64,000 bases of DNA. Source: Trichobilharzia regenti. Lineage: Eukaryota; Platyhelminthes; Trematoda; Strigeidida; Schistosomatidae. The notes under the pieces are model-generated. The model was not told the DNA's origin, did no database searches, and saw nothing but the letters and a program-made list of their open reading frames with translations. Positions 1 to 10,669 of this stretch are shown one piece after another. The stretch lies in contig OX235267.1 in assembly GCA_944472135.2 (NCBI GenBank), forward strand, positions 16,475,452 to 16,539,451. The letters are read 5' to 3'. Position numbers and translations under genes: made by a program. The number at the start of each line of letters is the position of its first letter. Positions within the stretch are counted from its first letter, which is position 1.

Positions 1-63
1 GTGAATTATCATATGCACTCTACTCCCCCACTAACCCGTCTCTTTTTTGTATTTTTTTTCTAG

Positions 64-210
64 GTATTTTGTATTCACATCATTTTGGGCTTATAAAATT
101 TACTTCGTTTTTGGATTCACTCTACTTGTACTATTTCTTCTTATTGCTGTGACATCATCAGTCACTGTTGTTGGAACTTATTTCTTATTGAATTCTGAAG
201 ATTATCGTTG
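64..210 (+). CDS. TM9SF3: TM9SF3-like protein, internal coding exon (gene enters from the left)
   Basis: This exon encodes part of the C-terminal multi-pass membrane domain of a transmembrane-9 superfamily (nonaspanin, EMP70) protein, a Golgi/endosomal membrane protein family. After a split codon base the translation includes [14 protein letters not shown], a long hydrophobic helix, then [12 protein letters not shown], which matches the TM9SF3 branch as I remember it better than TM9SF2/4. The exon is bounded by a pyrimidine-rich TTTTCTAG acceptor (AG at 62-63) and GTAAGA donor (211-216). The terminal TG of the Trp codon is completed by the first base of the next exon at 5676. With the exons at 5676, 6652 and 12341 it gives one continuous frame to a stop. 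Upstream exons lie outside the window. The following intron (211-5675) is filled with repeats. Confidence 0.93.
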
Positions 211-605
211 GTAAGAAGTTCACGGTGTTAATCAATGATTTGTATTGCATTTAAATCTTATTATAATTTCCATGATGTGTGGTGAAGGCGTTGAAGCTCT
301 TTGGCTTAAGCAGCAGTTGATTTCTATAACCAAAAGGATCGTTGAGACTGGATTGACTAACCAATTGAGTTTCAACATAGAACTATGCACAAAAGTCTAT
401 TAGATCAAGTTACAACATTTCATGTAGCACAAAAAGTTAGACAGAGGGGTGGGAGAAAGATTCATAAGAAGGAACTAATAGTCAGCCAAAAAGGTGCGGG
501 AGGAAGAATACTGATATGGAAAAACATGATTGTTTATAATGGATATGCGAGGACGATTTTGAGTCATATTACAAGTAGTTTCCATCTATTGGTTGTAGAA
601 TGAAT
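211..605. other. TM9SF3 intron, nothing recognised
   Basis: Start of the intron after the first exon. A 72-codon open frame at 385-603 has no family features I recognise and lies inside the intron. I treat it as chance. Confidence 0.4.
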
Positions 606-695
606 GAATCCTGAGCACGTTAACCAAGTCAGTTGCTAACGCCTCTCTACGTGGTTCAGTTTGACTGTCGAACACTTCATGGATTGATTCCAGGT
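600..695 (-). mobile_element. Possible short RTE 3'-end fragment
   Basis: On the minus strand, part of this stretch reads like the MKSLTVGL-HVGR segment of the RTE-like family seen at 910-1335 and 15180-16170. It is too short and diverged to be sure. Confidence 0.3.
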
Positions 696-884
696 TTTGA
701 TATGACGACCCTTAAATCTTTTTCAACGTAATTCTGTCAGCTAACATTGCTGCCTGTTGAGGATTACAGTGACTCGGAATACTCAACATGGGTCCCAATC
801 ATGGGATACAAAAAGCTAGTATGTGGCATTTACCAACATAGACCATCTCTGGCGTTAATGTGATATCCGGGTATCGGTTGAATA

Positions 885-904
885 GTGTGTGTGTGTGTGT
901 GTGT
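885..904. repeat. (GT)n microsatellite
   Basis: Uninterrupted GT dinucleotides just before the RTE-like fragment at 910. Confidence 0.9.
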
Positions 905-909
905 ATTAC

Positions 910-1335
910 AACGCAACAGTATGCTCTATCCTTCTCTATGACTGTGAGACATGGCCATTGAAAGGGGATGATATGAAACGGTTAGTTGGCTTTGACCACA
1001 GAACTTTGCGTACTGTCTCCTGTGCTAGGGTGAGTGTTAAATAAGGAGGGAAAATCTGTCGATGAGGCACGTATGCCTAGTCATCGATTTCTTTGACGGG
1101 CAATGTTAACTGACATAGGATTAAGTTGGGAAAAGATCTAGTGAGGGTCAAACCGAAACATACCTTCCTCAGTCCATGAAATCTTTAACAGTTGGTTTGA
1201 ACCACGTTGGGTAGAGGGTTGAGCGGGCGAGCTGTAGACTAACTGGTTGGGGTCGTCGGGATTCTAAGAACCAATGACTGGAGACTATTGGAGATATGGA
1301 TCTCAGTGGGATAAATGCTTCCAGTCTTTTTGTGT
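910..1335 (+). mobile_element. RTE-like LINE (family B), 3'-end fragment of reverse transcriptase ORF
   Basis: Broken reading frames on the plus strand carry the C-terminal part of a non-LTR retrotransposon polyprotein: a YDCETW-like segment after the reverse transcriptase, GKSVDEA, PSHRF, then SLTVGLNHVG and a WLETI-like ending. The same family recurs at 15180-16170 and at the right edge of the window (63800-64000). In schistosomes this type of tail belongs to RTE-clade elements (SR2 is the named example). Exact family assignment is an inference from memory. Several frameshifts and stops show it is dead. It lies in a TM9SF3 intron. Confidence 0.6.
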
Positions 1336-1740
1336 GATCTATGTACCCTAATGTTTTTTCATGTTACTATTCTTTCTCAAGTATATTTCTCCTTATGATG
1401 GTAGTGAATCTCTTTGGTCTACCTTTGTGTGTGCGTGCTACATGGGATGTCAAAACTTAAATTGTTGCACTACTTTTAAAAGTTTTCATATTTAAACGTA
1501 GTTAATCAGTAACTATAGCACATTCTGTCTTGTAAAGGTGTGTTACAAGTTCAAAGCCCTAATAAGCCCGTCTATTTATTAAATTTGTAGTTACCGCCTT
1601 CACATAATATATGCCTTATTCATTTCACCTACTGCTATATATAATTTTCAATGTTTTAACCATCTTTCACAAGGCTGTTAAAAATCCTCTTTATAGTGTA
1701 GCAAAGTGTGTGTCTAAGTTCAGGTTACATCGTTTACTTA

Positions 1741-3530
1741 TTATTATCATTATTACTGTTCCCTTGAGTTCCTAGTGGAACATAGGAAGGCTTCAACTGC
1801 ACGTCTCCACTTGCTTCTATCTTCTGCTGTACTTTTCACATGCATCCATTTTAGTCCATACTGTTTCAACTCCTCTTCACACGATATCCTCCATGTCACC
1901 CTTGCACCGACGTCCACTCGCCGCTTCCCTTTCGGCCTGGTTCCACTCAAGCAATCGCCTGACGCGCGCGCGATGTCACCCAGAGGTGGCCTTCTCAGCG
2001 ATTGTCCAATCCATCTCCTCTTTCTCCTGCATATTTGTTGGTTGGCGATTGGTTCTTGCTTTGTTTGTTCCCATAATTCCTTCTTGGTGATTCTTTCCTA
2101 CCCGGTCATCTGATCTTCAGTATAGATCCAGCGAAGACAGTTGTTGATAATGATAACGTCTGCAATAGCCTTTTGGAAATATACTTTGTGACCCGCCTTT
2201 CAAGTTTCTGATCCGTATAGAAGAACTGACTGGCTTTACGTTTGTATTGAAAATCCGAAATTTTGTTGTTGATGCTGAGTGACGAATATTTCCAGATTGA
2301 TTTCAGGCTGATGAATGTGTTTCTCGCCTTCCCGATTCTCGATTTGACATCCTCGTCCGCTCCTCCTGTAGTTGAGACAATGCTCCCTAGATAAGTGAAT
2401 GAAGTAACCTCTTTCAAATCCCTCCCGTTGATGGTGATTGACGTTGGATGTTGCTGCTGTTGTTGTTGGTTGGTTGGTTGGTTATTTTCATAACTTCCGT
2501 CTTGTCTATGTTTACCTGGAGTCCTGTCTTTGCGGCTGCTTCTTCGACCAGTTTGTCGGTTTTCGCTTGTAAGTCTTCGATTTTGTGTGACATCAAACAT
2601 AAATCAACCACGCACGAAATCCAGGTCTTCTAGGTTCTTCACGTCGTTCCAGGATATCCCTGTCTTCTCGTTTCCCACTATCTGACGAATAATCCAGTCA
2701 GTCCACCACAATTAGGAATATCATTGGTGATAATAAGCCATCACCCTTGTCTGACTCCTGTGTTTACTCCAAACGCCTCGCTGAGTTTTCCGTTGTGGAT
2801 CACTTGACATGTGCCGCCGTTGTCATTCAGCTGTTGAATAATAAGGTTGATGAATATTTGGGGTACGCCGTAGTACTCGAGTAGTTTCCAAATAGCTTCA
2901 CGGTCAACGCTGTCGAAGGCCTTCTCAAAGTCTATAAAGTTGAGGTAGAGGTTTGATTTCCATTCCGTGCTTTGTTCTGTGCTGATGATGCGTATAATTG
3001 CGATTTGGTCAGAGCATGATTTCCCTTTCCTGAATCCAGCTTGTTCCGGTTCGAGTTCTGCATCCAGTGCGTCCTTTATTCTCTCCAGGATAATGCGACT
3101 CAGGATTTTACTTGGCGTAGACAGGTGCATCATTGCTCACCAGTTCTTGCAAAGTCTTAAGTCGCCTTTCTTTGGTAGTTTTACGAGGTAACCTTTCATC
3201 CAGTCAGTAGGCACCTTTCCCTCCTTCCAGACCTTTTGTAATAATGGAGTCAGCATATCTGCTGTCGTCTCTGGGTCCGCTTTCAGGGCTTCAGGTGGTA
3301 TTCCATCTGGTCCAGCTTTGCTTTTCCAGTTTTGAGAAGCTTGATTGAATTCAAGACTACAGCTTTCGTTGGAGGATTGGTGTCAACTTGCATTTGTGTA
3401 CGTGCTGTTGTTGGCATTTCTGGACGGGTTGCAGGTGGTGGTCGGTTCAAGAGTCCTTTGAAGTGATCCATCCATTGTTTTATGTCCTTCTTCCTTGTTA
3501 ATTGGGTCCCCTTGGCTACATCGTTTACCT
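1741..3530 (-). mobile_element. Degenerate RTE-like LINE (family A), reverse transcriptase part
   Basis: Four broken minus-strand frames line up in order with an RTE-type reverse transcriptase. 3471-3283 carries the fingers (HFKGLLNRPPP, LKTGKAK). 3133-2741 carries the core (EPEQAGFRKGKSCSDQIA, then FIDFEKAFDSVDREAIWKLL, then NTGVRQG). 2600-2106 carries the thumb (FTYLGSIVSTTGGADEDVKS). 1950-1753 carries the Arg-rich C-terminus (TWRISCEEELK, RSKWRRAVEAFL). The 3' end abuts a short (TAA)n-like tract at 1741-1757, the usual tail of this family. The catalytic YADD-like segment lies in a damaged stretch. No complete ORF remains. Confidence 0.82.
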
Positions 3531-3578
3531 GGTTATTTATTTTATATTATTATTAGTTTGAATAATAAAGAAAGAAAG

Positions 3579-4500
3579 AACATTCTCTTCAACTGCATAC
3601 ATCCTATATAACAAAACCAACTATATATAAAAAAACGCTGTCTGAACATACTTTTTACAATGACTTCAAATTATAGGTAGAGAAAAGTATCAACAACATA
3701 ATTTCAAAGATGATGTAAGTAGATGATTATTTAGTGTTCATGTCAACTCCAACTGCATTTGCCAATTCACTTGTACTTCTTGCCGAGAGTACAGAAGAAG
3801 GACTGTTACGGCCTACTAGATTCTCCGAGTATATCATCAAAAGTCTACGTTTGAAAGGCACCAAAGTATTCTCAAGCGCAATTACCAGACAAGGGACATG
3901 CAGTGAAAAGTAGTCATGTTTTCAAAATAATCAATCAATACACAGAGAAAAGCATAGTTACTTCGGTTCGCAGAAGCCATTGCTATCAAAAGACTTCGAC
4001 TCAACCTATGCATACAGAAAGATAGTGTGCTTAATCTCTCACTACTCTGGTAACCATAACTGTTTTGTTCTGTTGCACAACATTCCAGTCGATCTGGATT
4101 TTGATTTTCACTCAGTGACTGCGTTGAACTCACCATTAAGGTGCCAAATCTACTAAATTAAATTATTTCATCTATTTTATAATTTTACTTCTCTATTTAC
4201 CCCACCACACCACCCTACTGAACTCTCCACCGTAATATGCATAAATTAACTTTGTTGTTCTGTTCTGTCCATCCTTGTTTCCAATAGAAATCTGAATTCC
4301 ATTCCTTTGTCTAATTACTGTATAAATAGTTACTCCCTTGTCAACACACTAAATAATTGTCTACTTACATCATCTCTGAAATTATGTCCCTTATACTCTC
4401 TACCTATAACTTAAAGTCATTGTAAAAAGTATGTTTAGACGTCATTTGGTGACATATAATCGATTTTGTTGTTTAGGATGTGCGCAGCTGAAGAGAACCC
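3579..4500. repeat. Inverted repeat pair about 150-165 bp long, unclassified element
   Basis: The sequence at about 3579-3745 reappears as its reverse complement at about 4346-4500. Shared landmarks are TACTTTTTACAATGACTT on the left and its complement on the right, and GATGATGTAAGTAGA with its complement. The arms are perhaps 80-85% alike by eye and enclose about 600 bp with no recognisable coding. AATAATAAA occurs just outside both arms (3561-3569 and 4505-4513), which might be a target duplication. It could be a foldback or MITE-like element, or two opposed copies of one repeat. Confidence 0.5.
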
Positions 4501-4659
4501 ATCAAATAATAAAACGAGCATGTATTATCCTGTGTACACATATGTCCGTTGTTTCTTTCTATTGTATAGTAATTTGTATCCACCGTAAAGTGTAAGTTAG
4601 GTTTGTTGTTATATTGAGGATTTAACCACGTTTATTTCGATACACACACGTAGACTTGT

Positions 4660-4838
4660 CAATGTGTGTGATGATAGCTGTCTGCTAGTGAAAATTGGTA
4701 GACAAATTTACGTCAATATTTACGTTTCAAATCTTGGTCATGAGAAAAAAGACAAGAACAAAGACTTTGCGTGGGCGGATGCGATTCGCAGATATATAGT
4801 CTAACCATCAAAAAAATGGCCACAAAGAGATGACAGAT
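4660..4838 (+). repeat. Dispersed repeat X, copy 1
   Basis: About 180 bp reappear as the reverse complement at roughly 63190-63395. Shared landmarks include AAAATTGGTAGACA, CTTGGTCATGAGAAAA, ACAAGAACAAAGACT and ATGGCCACAAAGAGATG. No coding function recognised. Each copy is close to an SM-alpha-like element, but in different relative orientation, so the two repeats are separate families. Confidence 0.65.
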
Positions 4839-4840
4839 TA

Positions 4841-5231
4841 TATGGAGGATTTCACCATGAGCTGACATCAGTTAGAAAACCACTGGAAAACCTGCGAGTA
4901 CTGGACAGCTGTTTCGTCCTAGTTTGGGACTCCCCAGCAGTACGCACCCACCGGGGTTCGAACCCAGGACCTTCTGGTTACAAGGCGAGCTCGTAGACCA
5001 TTGAGACACTGGGACCCGATCCAATGGTCCTTGAATTCTAACTTCTGCCGATTCATGACATGGCGCGACCACTTCGCAATGTCTTCTTCGATGAGTTACT
5101 GCCTCATCTTCGACCTGCTGTACCCTACTGGTCACGGCTTCCCACTAGAACCCCAGGTTAACTGTCTGAATAGGGCCAGTCGCTAGTGAGCATCATCTAA
5201 CTGATGTCAGCTCATGGTGAAATCCTCCATA
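4841..5231 (-). mobile_element. SM-alpha-like tRNA-derived element with hammerhead motif and 35-bp terminal inverted repeats
   Basis: On the minus strand the element holds a tRNA-like segment with a perfect B box (GGGTTCGAACCCC, near 4965) and an A-box-like stretch around AATGGTCTACGAGC, followed by a hammerhead ribozyme motif. This combination is the known signature of the schistosome SM-alpha SINE-like family. The ends, 4841-4875 and 5197-5231, are exact 35-bp inverted repeats, which is not a normal SINE feature. The distal part (about 5030-5190) is not shared with the shorter copy at 62706-62915. The element sits in the first TM9SF3 intron. Confidence 0.75.
4894..4945 (-). ncRNA. Hammerhead ribozyme motif, probably inactive
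   Basis: Read on the minus strand: stem I strand GCGTACTG, core CTGGGGA, stem II GTCC/GGAC with loop CAAACTA, GAAA, a minimal stem III CAG/CTG, cleavage site TC, then the stem I partner CAGTAC. The layout, with an almost loopless stem III, is that of natural schistosome hammerheads. The core should be CUGANGA. Here A6 is G, which should abolish cleavage. Confidence 0.7.
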
Positions 5232-5239
5232 CAATCAAA

Positions 5240-5675
5240 AATATATAAGTCTCTTGATTTCCTCAATAAATGGTCTGTTGCCTGGCCCTTGTCTTCTATC
5301 GTCACAAATGTACTATTCGGGGCTGATAAGATCAAGCCCTCTGACATATTAGATAGAATTCATGTATCTTGTACACGCACATACACACACAATTATCTGC
5401 AGTACCTTTTGAAATAGTAGTAATCAAAGTCCATCAAATTATTACTGAACTTGTGTTATTTTTGCATAAAATTTGTTGTGTATAATACTCTGCTATTGTA
5501 GTTAGCAGTAAGTAACACAGCGTATTCGTACATAGTGTTTAAAGATCGTACTTTTGTTTTTCCCTTTCAATATATATCCTGCTTTTTGTGTCGATCTGTG
5601 TGTTGTTGTGCTCAACATCATTATTGTTTATCCTGTATTGTTGCTATGATAATATTTACTTATTTATCTTCTTAG
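5240..5675. other. TM9SF3 intron, AT-rich, nothing recognised
   Basis: AT-rich intron sequence leading to the acceptor at 5674-5675. No repeat or gene recognised. Confidence 0.5.
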
Positions 5676-5759
5676 GCAATGGACAAGTTTTCTATCCGGT
5701 GCATCTATCGCCTTTTATGCCTACGCATATGCTATATACTACTACTTTTTCAAAACAAA
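5676..5759 (+). CDS. TM9SF3: TM9SF3-like protein, internal coding exon
   Basis: The first base completes the split Trp codon from the exon ending at 210. The translation [19 protein letters not shown] continues into a Tyr/Phe-rich helix ending FFKTK. This is the second of the last three membrane segments of the family. The acceptor is CTTAG (AG at 5674-5675) and the donor is GTAAGT at 5760-5765. The 892-nt intron that follows holds an unclassified repeat-like block and ends at 6651. Confidence 0.94.
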
Positions 5760-5819
5760 GTAAGTATTTATCATCTTTTTTTTAAAGAAAATTTTGTTTT
5801 TATTCTCTTTGTTCTTCCT

Positions 5820-6510
5820 AGTCCCTACCGTTAGCTGCTGCTACCTTGACGTGGTGCTTGGGCTTGCACATCGCAATGCACCAACAAGCTACACTGCCTG
5901 GAACTATTGTTCCTGTAGGTCCTACCATGCCAGGAAGGTTTTCAGGATAGAGATTAGACTAAAAGCAGTCATAGGTATGGTGTGGGCGAAGCCGTACTTC
6001 TAGGGATGTAACAGCAGCCCACACACTTCCAAGAGCACACAAAGCCTCGTCGAACATCATTCTCTTTTACCCACATCACCTTCATCATCTTACTCCCCTA
6101 CTACAGTTAATACTACTCTTCAGGCTCGTGAGTCATTTTCACTTCACTCTGTGACCGCAAACAACTATGAGAGCCATAGAACCCCCACCCCGACAGACAG
6201 TTCTTCCTAGTGGAATATAAGTAGTAGAAGCTCTTTTAACGTCTCAGTAGCACTAGGGATGTCATTTTTTCTCACACGCATGGGGAGGGGGGAAAAGGTA
6301 TGGTTGCACTAGCCTTACTCCCAATCTTACGTCTTCTGTCGGGTGATCACTAACCCTGCTAGTAAAATAGATGACTAGGTCTATGAGTGCATTGGCTGGG
6401 AGACAAATCCCTTTACATACCCCGTGGCGCCGGGTTCAGGGTGATTAAGAATGCTCTAACCCCGACTGGAGGCTTACCATTGAATACTGTGGAGTCAAGC
6501 TATAGTGATA
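5820..6510 (+). other. GC-richer block in TM9SF3 intron, possible non-autonomous retroposon
   Basis: Less AT-rich than its surroundings, without an open frame, and ends in GATAATGATAATAA, a short tail like that of the RTE-like copies. It may be a non-coding 5' region or a non-autonomous derivative of an RTE. I cannot show homology within the window. Confidence 0.3.
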
Positions 6511-6651
6511 ATGATAATAACTAAGTAATATACATGATGTTAGTAATTGATTTTTAAAAAATCATTTCAGAAGTATTACACGTATACATGTATATCGTTA
6601 CGTAATAAATTCTTCTCATATGTGCTTAAAATCTTTTTTCATTATCTTCAG

Positions 6652-6728
6652 GATGTTTGGCGTGTTTCAGACGACTTTCTACTTCAGTTATATGGCTTTG
6701 TTCTGCTTGTTCATTGGTATTCTATGTG
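6652..6728 (+). CDS. TM9SF3: TM9SF3-like protein, internal coding exon
   Basis: The first base completes the Lys codon begun in the previous exon. The translation MFGVFQTTFYFSYMALF, followed by a short hydrophobic run ending LCG, matches the penultimate membrane segment of TM9SF3-type proteins. The acceptor is TCTTCAG (AG at 6650-6651) and the donor is GTAAGT starting at 6729. The following intron (6729-12340, about 5.6 kb) contains a BEL integrase remnant, several RTE fragments and a long (TA)n tract. Confidence 0.94.
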
Positions 6729-7199
6729 GTAAGTCTTCGTCACCTTCACTTGTTTCAACTATTATTATTATTGCTATGTAAGATTTTGCGAGTTATATTA
6801 AAACTTTTTAATTTCGAGACTGTAACATCAATATACGTTCATTAAAAGTAGTCGTATTTTCCTCTGTCAATTATCCTGTTGAAACTGTCATGTTTTTGTC
6901 TATAAAACGTAGTGGGGATCTATTTTCCTCTAGGAGTTTTCTCATAAGATTTATCATTCCTCTCATAGCATCGGGATTACGTGCTCTCCTATCACGACTA
7001 GCAATTGGCAGAATCAAGTTTCCTTTTCTACCAATACTGGAGTAGAGGGGGGTACCCCGTAGAAATTTGTCATGAAGGCTTTTTATAAATATGATCTCTT
7101 CAAGGTTTCATCAGTCCTCTCCATCTTGCCATAAAAATTTAACCTTAAAATAGAGTGTAACGAGTCTCACATTCACTGTCTTAATGTCAAGTTATATTC

Positions 7200-7765
7200 A
7201 AGTCAAGTGTGTATTCTTTGAGTCATCCCTTCCAAAACATCTCTTTCAGATGTTTGGCTTGTCTCCATCCTTTGAACATAGGTCTCGGCACTGTGAAACG
7301 TTCTCCTATGCCGGAATTACCTCGCATTAATAGAAGCTTATTCAGCGTTATCACGTCGAAATCCTCCAAAAGCGATTGGTCGTTCGGAATTCTCTCTGGT
7401 CCACATTAAAACGTCTCTAAAGTCCCATCGGTCAAGTCTTGGTTTCTAATGACACCAATGAAAACATTCCGAACTATTCCTATAAGACTCTCCACAGCCG
7501 CCTCTGTGACTGGATTCCGTTACAGTGTAGTACCACTCTATATTCCTTTTCAATAGCTCTTCGTGAACTCTTGTAAGAGGATCGACAGTACGCCTTATGA
7601 GTTCTGTGTGATGGCCGAAGAAGTTAGTTCCTCTATCACTCACTGAACATCAGTTTTGGTGTACCTCGACGGTCCATGAACCTTAGCGACGCCAGGATAA
7701 ACGAACCAGTAGTTAGTGTATAAACCACTTCGATATGTACGGCTGTCATTTTAAAACACCTAAAC
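7200..7765 (-). pseudogene. BEL/Pao-type integrase remnant
   Basis: Minus-strand fragments from 7760 down to 7200 read, in order: TAVHIEVVYTLTTGSF and FMDRRGTPKLM, SDRGTNFFG, NIEWYY with SHRGG, then NKLLLMRGNSGIG and WRQAKHLKEMFW. These follow the integrase core and the conserved stretch after it in BEL/Pao polyproteins (TRAVHLE, SDNGTNF, LTPNHLL, W...YL..LFW). Frames are broken by stops and shifts and no LTRs were found next to it. It is unrelated in position to the gag-only BEL element at 33062-37009, which lacks this domain. Confidence 0.75.
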
Positions 7766-7799
7766 AGCATCTCCAATTTCTTCTTTTCTATTCTCTACT

Positions 7800-8760
7800 G
7801 TTCTCTTCCCCTGGCCAGGCCCACGATTACTGCCAATAGTCTCCATCTCCTCCTCCTCCTTCCTCATCGTCGCCAACAAACGATCTCCTCCATGTCTCTC
7901 TCGCACTAACCCCCCACTCGTCGCTTGCTTCCCACTCACCTTCCACTCGAGCAGTGGCTTGCATTATGCGTGATGACATTTTACCGACGGCCTCCTCATT
8001 CGCATGCATGAGTAATTCATCTCCATTGTTTCCTACATATTTGTTGAGCAATCAGCTCTTGCTTTGTTCCACTGAAGGGTTTCTTGTCGCTAATTCTTTC
8101 CAATCAGCCAGCCAGCCGGCCGTCCAGTCTGCCATTTGATCTTCAGTATGGAGCCGGAGAAGGCAGCAGTTGATAAAAGTCTGCAGTAACTTGTTGGAAA
8201 TCTTTTTGATGACTTACACGCAGTGCAATTTTCTGACCTGTATACAATAACTGACTGACCGAATGACTTCACATTTGTGTTGAACAGAATCCGAATCTTA
8301 TTGTTTATGCTGGCTGAGTGAGTGAAGCAGAAGATTGGCAAACTAGTTTCAGGTTGATCGGGGCGTATCTTGCCTTTCCAATTCTGAATAACTGTCTGTC
8401 TCTCTTTGACATCTTCATCTGTGTGCTGTCCAACTGCCTGCCAGCCTGTAGTTGAAACCGTGCTGGCTTTCTAGTCAGATGAATGAAACCAGGAATAAAC
8501 CGCTGTCCAATCTATCCTTCCTGTTGATGGTGATTGGTGTTGCTGTTGGCTGGTTGGTTGGTTATCTGCATCACCTCCGTCTCCACTTTCTCTATGGTCA
8601 CCTGTAGTCAGTCCTGTCTGTGCAGCCTGTCAGCCTCTTCAGACAATTTGTTGGCTTTTGCCAGCCTTTAAGTCTTCGAGTTTGTGTGTGTATGTGTGTG
8701 ACATTGAACATAAATCATCCACATCTTCTAGCGTCTTCTTACCGGTCTGACTGCGTTTTT
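7800..8760 (-). mobile_element. Degenerate RTE-like LINE (family A) fragment
   Basis: Minus-strand pieces match the thumb and C-terminal part of the family A element at 9380-10316: NKIRILFNTNVKS near 8290, GSILKIKWQ near 8150, and ETWRRSF near 7900. The upstream DFADD..LEDMQVK region is recognisable as nucleotides around 8640-8750. There are many small indels and no long frame. Confidence 0.65.
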
Positions 8761-8829
8761 AACTCTACACTTTTGTTGAGCAATAAAATAAAAATTGTTT
8801 ATAAGAAACAATCGATACAAAATTAAATA

Positions 8830-9340
8830 CCAAGCAATCTTAGTAACAACGTTTCATCTCTCATAACACATAAATGAGCGAACATTAAATATCCAACATA
8901 CACAAGGGTATGATGAATAAGATAAAAATAGAGGACAAAAATTTAATCAGTGTGTTGAAGTATTTCATTTCAAACTGCCATAAAACCAGACTCAACCGAC
9001 TTCTTGCTTAAAAGATAAGACGGGGGGAGATGTGGTTAACAAGCGTGTTGAACACTTCACTACTTATTTGGAAGTTGTATCAGCCCTAGTAAACTGAACA
9101 AAATTTACCTAAATTTATCAAGGAATAAACTACATGTGAAAACCATCCAAATTCCAAGTCAATAGAAACAGCCAATATAGATTCAATTCAAAAACCACAA
9201 CGATAAATAAAGGCTGTCAGTCAGTAGATACAAAAATATTATTCATGGTGATGTGTGTACTACTGATAACATTTATCAGTAGTATATAAAGAGACATTCA
9301 TTGGCATAAAAATGTCTAACAACAGGGACAGAGATTTCAC
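8830..9340. other. TM9SF3 intron, nothing recognised
   Basis: AT-rich sequence between two RTE fragments. A short inverted motif (TACTACTGATAA...TTATCAGTAGTA) near 9256-9281 is the only visible structure. Confidence 0.4.
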
Positions 9341-9354
9341 ATCAGTGGAAGCAA

Positions 9355-10263
9355 ATGATTCAGCGTATTGGGGGACTGATTGCAGTAGACTGGATAATGC
9401 GACAGACAACGGCCAATGAGGAAACAGGCATAAAAAGGGCTCACACAAAAAACTTGGAGGATCTGGACTTCGCCGATGATATATGTCTGATTTCCCACAA
9501 ACTGGAAGATATGCAAGTGAAAAGCAACAAGTTGGCAGAAGAAGCATCAACGATAGGACTTCACGTGAACATAGAAAAAACAGAGATGATGAAGATTCCT
9601 AGCCAACATCAACAGCAACAACAACAACAGACAACAATCAGCATAAGTGGGAAGAACCTGAAAGAAACAACCTCCTTCACCTACCTGGGAAGCATCGTCT
9701 CAACTACAGGCGGAACTGACGAGGACATCAAAGCCAGAATCGGAAAAGCAAGACAAGCTTTCATTACTCTCATCAAGTCTGTGTGGAGGTCAACAGCACT
9801 CAGCATCAAAAATAAGATCCGGATTTTCAACTCCAATGTGAAGTCAGTGCTACTATACGGATCAGAGACTTGGCGAGTCATAAAAAGCATCTCAAACAAA
9901 CTTCAAACCTTCATTAACAGCTGTCTCCGCTCAATACTCAAGATCAGATGGCCAGAAAAGATCAGCAACAGGGATCTCTGGGAGCGAACCAATCAGGAAC
10001 CGATTGTGAAACAAATAGGTAGGAAGAAATGGAGATGGATTGGCCATACGCTGAGGAAACCATCAAGTGACATCACTAGACAAGCCCTCGAGTGGAACCC
10101 GAAAGGGAGGCGGCGAGTTGGTCGTCCAAGGGTGACTTGGAGGAGGTCATGTGAGGAGGAGATGAAAGCATGTGGGCAGACTTGGAGCGGGGTGAAGAAG
10201 TTGACAGAAAACAGAAGGCAATGGAGACGAGCAGCTGAAGCCCTATGTTCCTCTAGGAATTAA
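9355..10263 (+). pseudogene. RTE-like reverse transcriptase, C-terminal 302 codons, 5'-truncated
   Basis: An open frame covers the catalytic end of the reverse transcriptase (LDFADDICLISHKLEDMQVK, so the YADD-type motif is FADD). It continues through the thumb (FTYLGSIVSTTGG, IKARIGKARQAF, KIRIFNSNVKSVLLYGSETW) and the C-terminal region (INSCLRSILKIRWPEKISN, KWRWIGHTLRK, GRRRVGRPRVTWRRSCEEE, RQWRRAAEAL). The endonuclease and RT fingers are missing, so this is a truncated insertion and cannot be functional. The lack of stops over 300 codons suggests a fairly recent insertion. The in-frame Met near the start lies in flanking sequence. Confidence 0.85.
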
Positions 10264-10266
10264 AGG

Positions 10267-10315
<49 letters not shown>

Positions 10316-10316
10316 T
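9380..10316 (+). mobile_element. 5'-truncated RTE-like LINE (family A) with (TAA)n tail
   Basis: The best preserved 3' half of family A in the window. Coding similarity begins near 9380 inside the reverse transcriptase and runs to the stop at 10261-10263. A short spacer follows, then a (TAA)n tract at about 10269-10314. The tail marks the true 3' end of the element and is the counterpart of the short (TAA)n-like tract at 1741. Confidence 0.85.
10269..10314. repeat. (TAA)n microsatellite tail of RTE-like element
   Basis: Roughly fifteen AAT/TAA units right after the RTE ORF stop and its short 3' UTR. Confidence 0.9.
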
Positions 10317-10669
10317 GGGGGAGAAACACGGGAGACGTGAAAATGAACACAATATGAAAGGCAGAAGTAGCACAGCACGGGAGATCTGTGTAAATGGTGA
10401 TTTTAAGATAAGGTGTACTTTGTCTGCATAAAGATACCAAATTACAAATAAACATTCCTTAAACCAAGTTTCTCGTCTTCTAGCGTTACAAGTTCCCGGT
10501 GTATTGAAACGTGTATTGAAGATTTTTTCATGAACGACAACAAAACCTTAGCTATTAAATTACTTTGCTCAGTTAACGTAATCACATCAAAATGAACTGT
10601 GACAGCCAACGAAATCTCATAACGGATAATAATAATAAAAAGGCGCCTGAAGCATTTGTCAACCAACTG

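Noticed and set aside
385..603. Small protein in the first TM9SF3 intron
   Set aside because: No recognisable family, no start context and no second copy; likely a chance open frame.
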